Notes: generated by a model from the sequence alone, not told the origin. DNA of 42,869 bases from JBGMEA01 sp964444065 (GCA_964444065.1 CAYUFL010000010.1:1-42869), one strand, 5' to 3'; positions 34,714 through 42,743 are shown, counted from the stretch's first letter. A program made the numbers and translations.

Positions 34714-36213
34714 ATGTCAAGAAAGATCCCCCGTCCCAAAAATGTAAAAATCAAACGTAATTATTTGAATCATTTCATTATAATGATGCTTCTTTTGTTC
34801 AGTCTGCTGCTGATCGTATGTATTTTGCTGTTGAATGTGTTGCCTGCCAAATACTGTATCGCATTGTGCGTTGGAATTGCGCTGATTGATCTCCTCGTGT
34901 TTTTTCTGCTAAAGAAGAAACGAAAGAAAAAAAGAAAAGCAGTAATTTATATTACTCGAACCATTGCTGTTCTGCTGAGTATCGCGATGATGTTTGCATC
35001 GTTGATGGTATATGACAGCTATGCGACGATAAAAAACATATCCGGTGCGAACACGAAAACAATTACACTTTCGGTGATTGTTCTGAGTGAGAGCAGTGCG
35101 GAGAAGCTGAAAGATCTGAAAACAGAGACATTCGGTTTACGTGGTGTGATTGATTTGGATAATACAGATTACGCGGTTTCGGAAATCAATGATCAGTTAA
35201 ATACGACGATCACTACCGACACATACAATGATTTTGATTCTATGATTGATGCACTCTACGATGAAGATGTAGAAGCAATTGTCTTAAATGAAAATTACCG
35301 AACACTGATTGAAGAAAGCGATTCGGATTTTAGCACAAAAACAATAGTAATCGATCAGATTCAACGCACGGTCGCGATTGATTCCGGAAACACATCCGAC
35401 GCATCGCTAACAGACAGTACTTTTAATATGCTAATTTCCGGTATTGATACATATGGGGATATCGACACAAGCGGACGTTCCGATGTAAATATGCTTGTAA
35501 CTGTTAATCCGACCACAAAGGAAATATTATTGACAAGCATTCCCCGTGACTTTTATGCTCCGCTTTACGGCAATGCGAAAATGTACGATAAATTGACCCA
35601 TTCCGGTCTTTACGGTATCGATTGTACAATGCAGACCGTTGCATCGCTGCTTGACACAAAAATTGATTATTACATCCGGGTCAATTTCTCTTCGGTTATC
35701 GACATCGTGGATGCGTTAGGAGGGATACAAGTGGATTCCTTGTACAATTTCTCAATTGATAAGTATACCTTTAAAAAAGGCACCCAGAATTTATCAGGTG
35801 AAGCAGCATTAATGTTTGCACGCTGTCGAAAAGACCTTCCGAACGGTGATCGTGATCGAATCAAAAATCAACAGCTTGTTATGATGGGCATTATCGATAA
35901 ACTGATTTCACCAAGTATTGTAATGAATTATTCGTCTTTGCTTGGTGCGATATCCGGTACATTTGAAACAAACTTATCGGCATCTCAAATTTCATCGTTG
36001 ATTCAGATGCAGCTTACCGATATGTCCGATTGGACAATCACGCAGCAGTATTTAAACGGATCTGATGCCCGCAAAACAACATATACCAACAGCGACGAAT
36101 TGTTATATGTCATGGTAGCGTATCAATCCACTGTCGAGGATTCTGCGGAAGCAATTGCAGCTATGTTTTCTCCGGACAGTGATACACAGACGCAAACAAC
36201 CGGTTCAAAATGA
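34714..36213 (+). CDS. LytR-CpsA-Psr family cell-wall glycopolymer transferase
   Basis: Membrane-anchored enzyme (499 residues) that attaches wall teichoic acid or capsule polymers from undecaprenyl carriers to peptidoglycan. Three N-terminal helices (about 20-44, 48-68 and 83-105, the second followed by a KKKRKKKRK cluster) precede an accessory domain (110-225) and the LCP domain (about 235-400): SGIDTYGDIDTSGRSDVNML, LLTSIPRDFYAPLYG, KLTHSGLYG and VDALGGIQVDS, with Asp and Arg residues that bind the lipid pyrophosphate. The start at 34714 is downstream of the promoter, and an in-frame extension to 34639 would span it. RBS weak. Confidence 0.92.
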   Translation: MSRKIPRPKNVKIKRNYLNHFIIMMLLLFSLLLIVCILLLNVLPAKYCIALCVGIALIDLLVFFLLKKKRKKKRKAVIYITRTIAVLLSIAMMFASLMVYDSYATIKNISGANTKTITLSVIVLSESSAEKLKDLKTETFGLRGVIDLDNTDYAVSEINDQLNTTITTDTYNDFDSMIDALYDEDVEAIVLNENYRTLIEESDSDFSTKTIVIDQIQRTVAIDSGNTSDASLTDSTFNMLISGIDTYGDIDTSGRSDVNMLVTVNPTTKEILLTSIPRDFYAPLYGNAKMYDKLTHSGLYGIDCTMQTVASLLDTKIDYYIRVNFSSVIDIVDALGGIQVDSLYNFSIDKYTFKKGTQNLSGEAALMFARCRKDLPNGDRDRIKNQQLVMMGIIDKLISPSIVMNYSSLLGAISGTFETNLSASQISSLIQMQLTDMSDWTITQQYLNGSDARKTTYTNSDELLYVMVAYQSTVEDSAEAIAAMFSPDSDTQTQTTGSK

Positions 36214-36228
36214 GTCGGTTGTTTTTTA
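36194..36228 (+). terminator. Terminator of the LCP gene
   Basis: Stem AAACAACCG / CGGTTGTTT overlapping the LCP stop codon, followed by TTT; loop 13 nt. Confidence 0.8.
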
Positions 36229-36314
36229 ATTGGTGAAATCGAAGGAAAAAGGAGAATATTGCAAAGCAATGTGGTAAAATAATTACATTCGAAATCAGGA
36301 GAGCATAAACAAGT

Positions 36315-37250
36315 ATGGCAAAAAATAACAGGACGGCATTATTCGCAGACGGTGCATTATTTATTATGGCATTGATTTGGGGGAGCGGATTTGTTTTCAT
36401 GAAATCATCATTGGACAGTTACACGCCAATTCAGTTGATCAGTATACGTATGCTGATCGGTGCAATTGCTTTGGCACTGTTTAATGTGAAACGATTATTA
36501 AAAATGAATAAATCAGAATTGCTTGCGGGTTTTGTGATCAGTTTGAGTCTGTTTGGCGGATTTCTTTTCCAGACAATGGGGCTTAAGACCACTACGGCCG
36601 GAAACAGTGCATTTCTGACTGCGACATATGTGGTAATGGTTCCGATGATTGTCATTCTGTTTTCAAGGAAAAAACCGGATGTTTTTAATATCATTGCGGC
36701 ATTTATGATGTTGATCGGTATCTTCATGCTCACGTCCGTATCCGGCGGACCATTCATTAAAATAGGTGATGTTTATACTTTGCTGTGCGCATTTTTCTTT
36801 GCCGTACAAATTGTACTGATCGATCATTATACTGCGAAGCATGACCCTATGGTATTGGCGATTTTACAGATGTTCTTTGCTTCGATGATCGGATTTGCTG
36901 CGATGCTGTTTACCGGAGACTATCCGATTGCGTTCGTGCAGGGAAGCATACCGACAGTATTATATCTGGGCATTATCGCAAGCGGAGTAACGTTTATGAT
37001 CCAGAATGTTGCTCAAAAATACACTTCACCGACACATGCAGGCATCTTAATGAGCCTAGAATCAGTTTTTGGATGTTTGCTTGGAATTTTACTGCTTGGT
37101 GAAATTATGACCTTAAAAATCGCAATCGGATGCGCTGTTATATTTGCAGCATTGCTGATCGCAGAAACAAAACTGAGCTTTTTTATGAGATATTCAAAGA
37201 GAAAATTGGCAACAGAACAAACACCGTCTGCAGCAGATGAATCATGCTAA
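36315..37250 (+). CDS. EamA/DMT-family transporter
   Basis: Ten-helix membrane protein (311 residues) made of two repeated EamA domains (about 10-145 and 155-290). Typical landmarks: LIWGSGFVFMKSSLDSYTPIQLISIRML in repeat 1, TTTAGNSAFLTATYVVMVP, and YLGIIASGVTFMIQNVAQKYTSPTHAGILMSLESVFGCLLG in repeat 2 (given here only as family landmarks). The family exports amino acids, metabolites or drugs; substrate unknown. AGGAGA lies 14 bp before the ATG, longer than usual. murB begins 20 bp after the stop and could share the transcript. Confidence 0.88.
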   Translation: MAKNNRTALFADGALFIMALIWGSGFVFMKSSLDSYTPIQLISIRMLIGAIALALFNVKRLLKMNKSELLAGFVISLSLFGGFLFQTMGLKTTTAGNSAFLTATYVVMVPMIVILFSRKKPDVFNIIAAFMMLIGIFMLTSVSGGPFIKIGDVYTLLCAFFFAVQIVLIDHYTAKHDPMVLAILQMFFASMIGFAAMLFTGDYPIAFVQGSIPTVLYLGIIASGVTFMIQNVAQKYTSPTHAGILMSLESVFGCLLGILLLGEIMTLKIAIGCAVIFAALLIAETKLSFFMRYSKRKLATEQTPSAADESC

Positions 37251-37269
37251 AGAAGATGTGGGAAGCAGT

Positions 37270-38187
37270 ATGAAAGAGTTACGTGAATTAAAGGAATTAT
37301 TCGGTGAACGATATCAGGAAAATTTTTCTTTGTGTGCCTACAATACTTTTCGAACAGGCGGGAAAACCGATATTGCGGTATTTCCGCAGACAGAAGAGGA
37401 GCTCATTTTTTCGCTGAATACTTTTCAAATCAATAAAATTCCTTACTTGATTATCGGAAATGGATCAAATTTATTGATCAGTGATGACGGAGTGGAAGGC
37501 GCAGCACTTATCTTGACGAAATTCAAGGGAATCACGATTTCCCGGTTTGAAATCAGTGCACAAGCAGGGGATATGTTAAGCGAAACAGCATATTTTGCAA
37601 TGAAAAATTCGTTGTCCGGTTTGGAATTTGCATCAGGAATTCCGGGAAGTGTGGGGGGCGCAGTTTATATGAACGCCGGAGCGTACGGTGCTGAAATGAA
37701 AGATGTTGTGCAGAGCGTGAAAATGCTCGGTGCGGACGGAATCATAAAAACAATGACAAATCAATCAATCGGTTTCGGCTATAGAACAAGTAATTTTCAG
37801 AATAGTGGTTCCGTTATTATATCGGCGAAATTCTTACTGCATCCCGGAGATCAGGAAAAGATCAGAAATAGTATGAAAGAACTGAATATGCAGCGGCGTT
37901 TAAAGCAGCCCTTGGAATATCCAAGTGCCGGAAGCACTTTTCGGCGGCCGGACGGTTATTTTGCGGGGAAGCTGATTGAAGATGCGGGCTTAAAGGGCTA
38001 TCGGATCGGCGGAGCAATGGTTAGCGAAAAGCATGCAGGATTTATTATCAACTACGAACATGCGACTACCTCGGATGTTATGAACTTGATTTCGTATGTA
38101 ATCGAAACAGTAAACCACAAATTTCACGTTGAGCTTCATCCCGAAGTACAATTTGTGGGCAGAAAGTCTTTTGAGAGGGTAAGATGA
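37270..38187 (+). CDS. murB: UDP-N-acetylenolpyruvoylglucosamine reductase
   Basis: FAD enzyme (305 residues) that reduces UDP-GlcNAc-enolpyruvate to UDP-MurNAc for peptidoglycan. FAD-binding NTFRTGGKTDIAVFP and YLIIGNGSNLLISDDGV, GIPGSVGGAVYMNAGAYGAEM, the active-site Ser in PSAGSTFRRP, LIEDAGLKGYRIGGA and the terminal catalytic Glu in HPEVQFVG. Lacks the extra loop of E. coli MurB, so type II as in Gram positives. ATG 37270 has a GGGAAG site; the upstream ATG at 37237 lies in the transporter gene and has none. Confidence 0.95.
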   Translation: MKELRELKELFGERYQENFSLCAYNTFRTGGKTDIAVFPQTEEELIFSLNTFQINKIPYLIIGNGSNLLISDDGVEGAALILTKFKGITISRFEISAQAGDMLSETAYFAMKNSLSGLEFASGIPGSVGGAVYMNAGAYGAEMKDVVQSVKMLGADGIIKTMTNQSIGFGYRTSNFQNSGSVIISAKFLLHPGDQEKIRNSMKELNMQRRLKQPLEYPSAGSTFRRPDGYFAGKLIEDAGLKGYRIGGAMVSEKHAGFIINYEHATTSDVMNLISYVIETVNHKFHVELHPEVQFVGRKSFERVR

Positions 38188-38654
38188 ATTATCAGGATTA
38201 TTTGGAACTGAAAACAAACTGTGAAAAAAAATTGAAATGGTTTAACTACTCCATTGATTTGATTGCACTTTTTTCACTTGTACAAACAGCGTTATTGGTT
38301 TTAAAAATTAACATAAATTTTGTATACATCAACATGATTATTCTTGATAAACTTTATTCACTTGGATATAGTCAATTTATTGAAGGGAACAGTGTGTTCA
38401 GTTTTGCTTTCTATGCTGCATACGGAATCATTGTATGCCTGTTCCTTTATTCTTCCTATTTCAGCAGAAAACAGCGTCGCAGAGCGTATTACGGTGTTAT
38501 TCTAGTGTATGTGATAGATTCTATTCTATGTATCGCTACATTGAGCTTTTTTCAACTTGGCGTGCATCTGTTGCTGCTGCTTTTTGTCGTATTGGCGCTT
38601 CGGAACAGAAATTATTTGCGTGTTTTAAAAAATAATGTTTGGGGATATAAATAA
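38184..38654 (+). CDS. Small four-helix membrane protein downstream of murB
   Basis: 156 residues with four predicted membrane helices at about 24-44, 69-92, 98-116 and 118-138. A charged KKLKWFN segment precedes helix 1 and FSRKQRRRAYYG lies between helices 2 and 3, so the positive-inside rule puts both ends in the cytoplasm. No family recognised. The start overlaps the murB stop by 4 bp (ATGA), so the two are translationally coupled, which hints at an envelope role. No conserved polar residues suggest catalysis. Confidence 0.75.
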   Translation: MNYQDYLELKTNCEKKLKWFNYSIDLIALFSLVQTALLVLKININFVYINMIILDKLYSLGYSQFIEGNSVFSFAFYAAYGIIVCLFLYSSYFSRKQRRRAYYGVILVYVIDSILCIATLSFFQLGVHLLLLLFVVLALRNRNYLRVLKNNVWGYK

Positions 38655-38687
38655 AAACAAGAACGATGAGGAATGTATCGAATCTTA

Positions 38688-38720
38688 AAAAAAATATGAG
38701 GGGCTGATATAGCTCCTCAT
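38688..38720 (-). terminator. Terminator of the sensor kinase gene
   Basis: Stem ATGAGGGGCT / AGCTCCTCAT (one G-T pair), loop GATAT. On the minus strand it runs into ATTTTTTTTAAG. It may also end the plus-strand murB transcript. Confidence 0.8.
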
Positions 38721-38817
38721 GTTCTATTTGATTTATGCGCAGTTTCATAAAGTTGTGTTATATTTTTTCGTCCATTACTATTTGCTCAAATACAATTATA
38801 TTTTACTGTTTGTTCTA

Positions 38818-40571
38818 TTATGTTTGGCGTGAAAAGCTGATAATAAACGTGGTGCCTTTTCCGTATTCGGAATCAACCTCGATTTCTCCATTGTATTTTA
38901 AGACAATGTGTTTCACAATGGCAAGACCCAATCCTGTTCCTTTGATTTTATTGTTTCTGCTTTTGTCAGCTCGATAAAAACGTTCAAAAATACGATCCAT
39001 ATCGGCTTTATGGATGCCGATTCCGTCATCTTTTATAGTGATTGTAATTTTACGTCGATCAGTAGTTGTTTCAATCCAAATATTACCGTTTGGTTTTCCG
39101 TATTTTAATGCATTTTCTGCTAGATTTATGATCATTGATGTAAAATCGGATTCATCCATGATAAGTGTTAATGGCCCTTGCTGCAAGTTCAGATGGATGC
39201 TGATATTTTTTTCATTCAGTTGTATCGACGGGAAGTTCATTAATTCGCGAAGTTCTTTATTGATATCAAGCGGTTTCGATATTGAGGTTTTCCCACTTTC
39301 TTCCAAAGAAGATATTTTCAGAATATCTTCTAACAAAGCAGATAATTTTTCTGATTCCTTATGAATGACATCGGCATATTGTTTCATATCGTCCAGTGAT
39401 TGATTCGGATGTGAGGACATTAATTCAGCAAAACCCATTATAGAAGTGATCGGTGTACGCAATTCGTGCGATGCATTCGAAAAAAATTCTTTTCTCATAT
39501 TCTCATTGTATTTGCTTTGCGTAATATCCGTGAGAATGATAAATATGTTTTTTTCATACAGCAAAGAATGATTGGGCATGACAGCCACGCTGAAAATCTT
39601 CTGATCTTTATCAGCGTTAAGCTCAAAGCGTGTTGTTTCGTGTTGTTGCGCTTTTTCAACAGCTTTAATCAGATTGGTATTCCGGGTTAAATCAAAGAGC
39701 GTTGTCGGGGTGTTTTCACCAATCCCGAAAATGTTGTCCGCCGCCTTGTTGCAGTGCACAATACGATATTCCTCATCCAACAGAATCACGCCTTGGCTGA
39801 TATTGTTTAAGATATAATTCAGTTTATCTTTTTCTTGTTTGATTTCGTTGAGCGATGAATCAATTTTGATTGACAATTGATTCACGCTTTTGATCAAAGG
39901 ATTTAATTCGTCAAATTTGGAATAGGGGATTTTTTTTGAAAAATCTTCCTGCCCGATTTTCGTCAGACCATCTGCTATTTCGGTGAGGGGATGAAGTGCT
40001 CCTGATGCCATTTTTTTGGATGTAATAACAGAAATCAGCAATGCGATCAACGCTGAGAGTGAAATATACGGCGTCAAATGAAAGAAATTGCTCCATATCG
40101 TACTGATTGGAAGCATTGCACGAAGAATGAGTCCGTCCTTCGTTTGGATCGCATAATACAATTCATTTTCTCCGATTGTAGAAGAATAACGAACGGAGCT
40201 GCCTTCACCGAACAGCAATGCATGCATAACTTCTTCTCGGTTGGCATGATTCTCCAGGTTCGTAGAATCGACTTGTGTATCGGCNNNNNNNNNNNNNNNN
40301 NNNNNNNNNNNNNNNNNNNNNNNNNNNNNNNNNNNNNNNNNNNNNNNNNNNNNNNNNNNNNNNNNNNNNNNNNNNNNNNNNNNNCTTCTTCTCGGTTGGC
40401 ATGATTCTCCAGGTTCGTAGAATCGACTTGTGTATCGGCAAGTACGGTTCCTTCTGAATTAATCAGCGTGATGCGCAACGGATCGCCGTAAATGGACTGT
40501 ATCTGATTGACTGATGATTGGTAATTGTCGGAGTTTATGACAGAATTACTCCAAACTGTTTGTAAAAACAA
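38818..40571 (-). CDS. Sensor histidine kinase (PhoR/WalK type), 5'-truncated and interrupted by a gap
   Basis: Membrane histidine kinase. After collapsing the duplicated 55 bp and the Ns, one frame of about 532 codons runs from ~40571 to 38818. Parts: remnant of the first helix and an extracytoplasmic domain (1-108), TM2 (about 110-133), HAMP linker (134-190), PAS domain with LNYILNNISQGVILLDEEYRI (about 200-300), HisKA with phospho-acceptor His in FSNASHELRTPITS (His ~317), and HATPase with LAENALKYG, DDGIGI and GTGLGLAIVKH. The usual short cytoplasmic start and full first helix are missing: upstream in frame there is a stop ~25 bp beyond. No response regulator gene is present where it is expected. 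Probably disrupted by insertion at ~40575-40600. Confidence 0.85.
40230..40284. repeat. 55-bp exact direct repeat, left copy
   Basis: Identical to 40385-40439 and abuts the 100-N run. It is an unmerged contig overlap, not a biological repeat; removing one copy plus the Ns restores the kinase reading frame. Confidence 0.95.
40285..40384. other. Assembly gap (100 N)
   Basis: Exactly 100 Ns between two copies of the same 55 bp. This is a scaffold placeholder, and probably no sequence is missing. Confidence 0.97.
40385..40439. repeat. 55-bp exact direct repeat, right copy
   Basis: Second copy of the contig-end overlap described for 40230-40284. Confidence 0.95.
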
Positions 40572-40581
40572 AGCCAGCGAA

Positions 40582-40866
40582 CATATGTTTGAATATAATC
40601 AGGCTATGATTATGCAATTCGTCGAAGCAGACGTTATCTCATTCATGCGTAAGGGGATGCTCCCGCAGCCTCTCCGAGTCCGGATCGTCCGGGACGGTAA
40701 AATATATCATTTTAACATCGATAAAGTTATCTCATCTGAGAAACGCTACGATGCTTGTTTGAGTTATTGTAAATATAAATGTTTGGCTACACCGAATGAA
40801 AAGCAGATTGAATTTGTGATGCAATATTGGCCAGACTCATGCGAATGGCAGATGGAAAAATTATAA
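40582..40866 (+). CDS. Small hypothetical protein at the kinase junction
   Basis: Up to 94 residues from ATG 40582, or 87 from ATG 40603. Mixed alpha/beta composition with LPQPLRVRIVRDGKIYHFNI followed by a Cys-rich segment (CLSYCKYKC) and QYWPDSCEWQME near the end. It reminds me of small proteins found in Firmicute conjugative elements, but I cannot name a family. No ribosome site precedes either ATG and the 5' end abuts the truncated kinase, so this gene may also be cut. Codon use has more CTC/CGG/GTC than the AT-rich TIR genes next door, which points to a different origin. Confidence 0.5.
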   Translation, partial: HMFEYNQAMIMQFVEADVISFMRKGMLPQPLRVRIVRDGKIYHFNIDKVISSEKRYDACLSYCKYKCLATPNEKQIEFVMQYWPDSCEWQMEKL

Positions 40867-40954
40867 AAGATATAATTTGTTTAAACAATAAGTGTCATGC
40901 ATAAATATGCCGAAATATGATTAATGTATATCTTGATTTATTGCATTAAACCTA

Positions 40955-40982
40955 TTGCATTCGATTTTCTATTTGTTATAAT
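40955..40982 (+). promoter_or_regulatory. Promoter of the TIR operon
   Basis: TTGCAT (40955-40960), 16-bp spacer, extended -10 TGT-TATAAT (TATAAT 40977-40982), 35 bp before the ATG at 41018. Confidence 0.7.
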
Positions 40983-41017
40983 ACAATTGTAATAATATTT
41001 TGAAAGGGTTAATACGT

Positions 41018-41602
41018 ATGCACAATGTGTTTATTAGTTACCATCATGATAATGATCAACAATATAAGAACGAATTGAGTAAATATAATAAAATTTATTT
41101 TAATGATTATTCTGTAGATACTGGTGATATTAATGATAATTTATCGGATCAAGATATACGTGAAAAAATTCGTGATGAATATTTGAGAGATTCAAGTGTA
41201 ACAATCGTATTAATCGGGGAAGAAACAAAGAATCGCAAGCATGTTGATTGGGAAATTTATTCAAGTATGTACGACGGTGCAATAAATAAAAAATCCGGAA
41301 TTTTATTAATAAATCTACCTACTATATCCTCTCCATGTATAGCATGTTCAAAGGATGAAGAATTGCTTATTGATCCGAATGCAAGTTGGTCATCTATAAG
41401 TAACAATTATGAGTCATATGTCTATTATCCGAAGAGAATATTAACAAACTTAAGAAATAATGGCTGTAAAATATCAGCTGTAAATTACAAACGAATAATT
41501 GATAATCCTGATATATTACCTAAACTATTAGATATTGCATATTACAGAAGAACATCAAACATCTATGATTTAACTGATCCAATGCGAAGGCATAACGGCT
41601 AA
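41018..41602 (+). CDS. TIR-like protein of the ThsB / MTH538 (DUF1863) type
   Basis: 194 residues. The N-terminal ~130 form a flavodoxin-like TIR domain of the MTH538/DUF1863 group, to which Thoeris ThsB belongs: VFISYHHDND (4-13, first strand and AA loop), SVDTGDINDNLSDQDIREKIRDEYLRDSSVTIVLIG (about 32-67; spread over strand-helix-strand), then TKNRKHVDWEIYSSM with Trp78-Glu79 at the place of the TIR catalytic Glu. The C-terminal ~65 residues (YPKRILTNLRNNG, DIAYYRR) look helical. Known ThsB-type proteins sense phage and make an ADP-ribose-derived messenger. The ATG has a GAAAGGG site and its own promoter. The membrane-protein gene starts within its stop (TAATG). ATA-rich codons suggest transfer. 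Confidence 0.85.
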   Translation: MHNVFISYHHDNDQQYKNELSKYNKIYFNDYSVDTGDINDNLSDQDIREKIRDEYLRDSSVTIVLIGEETKNRKHVDWEIYSSMYDGAINKKSGILLINLPTISSPCIACSKDEELLIDPNASWSSISNNYESYVYYPKRILTNLRNNGCKISAVNYKRIIDNPDILPKLLDIAYYRRTSNIYDLTDPMRRHNG

Positions 41603-42222
41603 TGAGTTATTATGATATTAAAAATCTATATAATTTGATCCTTAATTCTGACTGGTTTATAATTTTCCCAATAATAATTATATTTATAATTGGATTAATT
41701 ATGTATCACGTTATACAAAAACATAAGAAAAATATGCCAATAATAAATTGTAAAGAAATATGCATGTTAGGTATAACTGTTGAAATTAACAAAAACAATA
41801 TATATGCAGCATATAAAATTTATGTAGAATTAGTAACTCGAAAAATTGGAATCCCTTTTCAAGACGATGATGTTATAAATGAAGTCTATGATTCGTGGTA
41901 TAATGCTTTTGGCGAAATTCGTGAATTACTAAAAGAAATTCCTTTGAATAGATCAAATATACAATTAAAGGAGATTGTTATCGAAATATTAAATGAAGGA
42001 ATGCGACCACATTTAACAAAATGGCAAGCGAAATTCAGAGCATGGTATAATAATGCTGTGACTGAGGAATCAAATAGAAAATTATCACCACAAGATATTC
42101 AGAAAAAGTACAAAAATTACGACGAACTAGTAAAAGACTTAAAAGAAAGCCAGAATTATATTATTGAGTTAATAAAAAAACTAAGAGATGTTTTAGGGAT
42201 AATGGAAATAACCACTGAATAG
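41602..42222 (+). CDS. Single-pass membrane protein coupled to the TIR gene (putative effector)
   Basis: 206 residues, no named family recognised. One strong membrane helix at about 18-38 (DWFIIFPIIIIFIIGLIMYH) is followed by KHKKN, so the bulk should be cytoplasmic. The soluble part is mostly helical: YAAYKIYVELVTRKIG (about 72-87), VYDSWYNAFGEIRELLKEI, EILNEGMRPHLTKWQAKFRAWYN (about 130-152) and a C-terminal coiled-coil-like stretch DELVKDLKESQNYIIELIKKL. I recall related ELxTR...LRPxLxxWH proteins in other phyla but not a function. It begins in the TAATG overlap with the TIR stop and has no good ribosome site of its own, so strict coupling is expected. Proposed role: membrane effector or anchor activated by the TIR protein. 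Confidence 0.75.
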   Translation: MSYYDIKNLYNLILNSDWFIIFPIIIIFIIGLIMYHVIQKHKKNMPIINCKEICMLGITVEINKNNIYAAYKIYVELVTRKIGIPFQDDDVINEVYDSWYNAFGEIRELLKEIPLNRSNIQLKEIVIEILNEGMRPHLTKWQAKFRAWYNNAVTEESNRKLSPQDIQKKYKNYDELVKDLKESQNYIIELIKKLRDVLGIMEITTE

Positions 42223-42236
42223 GTGGTTATTTTGTA
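42208..42236 (+). terminator. Terminator of the TIR operon
   Basis: 8-bp stem ATAACCAC / GTGGTTAT with loop TGAATAG, overlapping the stop codon and followed by TTTG. Confidence 0.8.
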
Positions 42237-42374
42237 TTTCATTGTAAAGTTTGACATCGTTCATTTACTAAGGCATACAATCTAATCCCTTTTCAGGATC
42301 TGGATTTGGCTACAGAATCATTCTGACTTATCATATTCGTGATAGGTAAATGCGACTGCTATACTAAATAAAAA

Positions 42375-42404
42375 ATAACACCAAATCGTAAAATACGGTG
42401 TTAT
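42375..42404. repeat. Inverted repeat (hairpin)
   Basis: ATAACAC / GTGTTAT outer stem with inner CGTA / TACG. No U-tract on the plus side; a run of A on the left would be a U-tract for a minus-strand transcript. Confidence 0.55.
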
Positions 42405-42445
42405 ATTGCTATTTATAGCGCGCCCCGGAGCAACTTAAACCCCCG

Positions 42446-42477
42446 AAAAACGGATCGCAATGATCCGTTTTTTTACG
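42446..42477. terminator. Bidirectional terminator-like hairpin
   Basis: Stem AAAAACGGATC / GATCCGTTTTT, loop GCAAT, T-rich on plus and A-run on the left. No gene immediately upstream on plus, so it is probably a remnant or ends read-through. Confidence 0.7.
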
Positions 42478-42498
42478 TTTATGAGTTGATTCTTAAAA

Positions 42499-42519
42499 TG
42501 GGTTATTAAGTGGGTTATT
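42499..42519 (+). repeat. Tandem TGGGTTATT pair
   Basis: TGGGTTATT occurs at 42499-42507 and 42511-42519 (12-bp period). Meaning unknown; could be a recombinase-binding site. Confidence 0.45.
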
Positions 42520-42611
42520 GATTTTTTTATAATCGTATAAACTGTTTATTTAAAGCCAAATTCAATGTACTGTGACCAAAGCGTCAATACAATTTTATTT
42601 TTCATCGGTTA

Positions 42612-42663
42612 GGGTATTCAAATTTTCGGCAGGGGTATTCAAAATCACACAGGGGTATTCAAA
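42612..42663 (-). mobile_element. Three spaced GGGTATTCAAA repeats, possible IS21-type terminus
   Basis: GGGTATTCAAA is present at 42612-42622, 42633-42643 and 42653-42663, 20-21 bp apart, two of them within the longer AGGGGTATTCAAA. Multiple short repeats spaced by two helical turns are a hallmark of IS21-family ends, where IstA binds. No istA or istB gene is in the window, so this would be an isolated end or lie at the edge of an element beyond it. Assignment is tentative. Confidence 0.4.
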
Positions 42664-42743
42664 TCTCTGAAATTGCCGTAGAATGGGCATTTTTCGCCAC
42701 TTGCTTCACTCATCGGTAGCAGCAGAAAGTATGGATAAAAAAA

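Larger units (their letters stand above)
42237..42733. other. Gene-free AT-rich stretch with hairpins and repeats
   Basis: No convincing ORF on either strand. It holds a hairpin at 42375-42404, a terminator-like hairpin at 42446-42477, a tandem TGGGTTATT pair at 42499-42519 and three GGGTATTCAAA repeats at 42612-42663. It reads as decayed mobile-element or island-edge DNA. Confidence 0.6.

Noticed and set aside
40205..40441. Open frames through the 100-N gap
   Set aside because: They arise from Ns read as unknown residues and from the duplicated contig ends.
40867..41017. Retron ncRNA upstream of the TIR gene
   Set aside because: Some retrons use TIR effectors, but there is no reverse transcriptase gene and no msr/msd-like structure in this 150 bp.
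42499..42519. Attachment site of an integrated element
   Set aside because: The repeat is short and tandem, no tRNA gene or integrase is present, and no second copy was seen at the other island edge.
42612..42663. CRISPR array
   Set aside because: Only three 11-bp units with 9-10 bp between them; far too short for repeats and spacers, and no cas genes.
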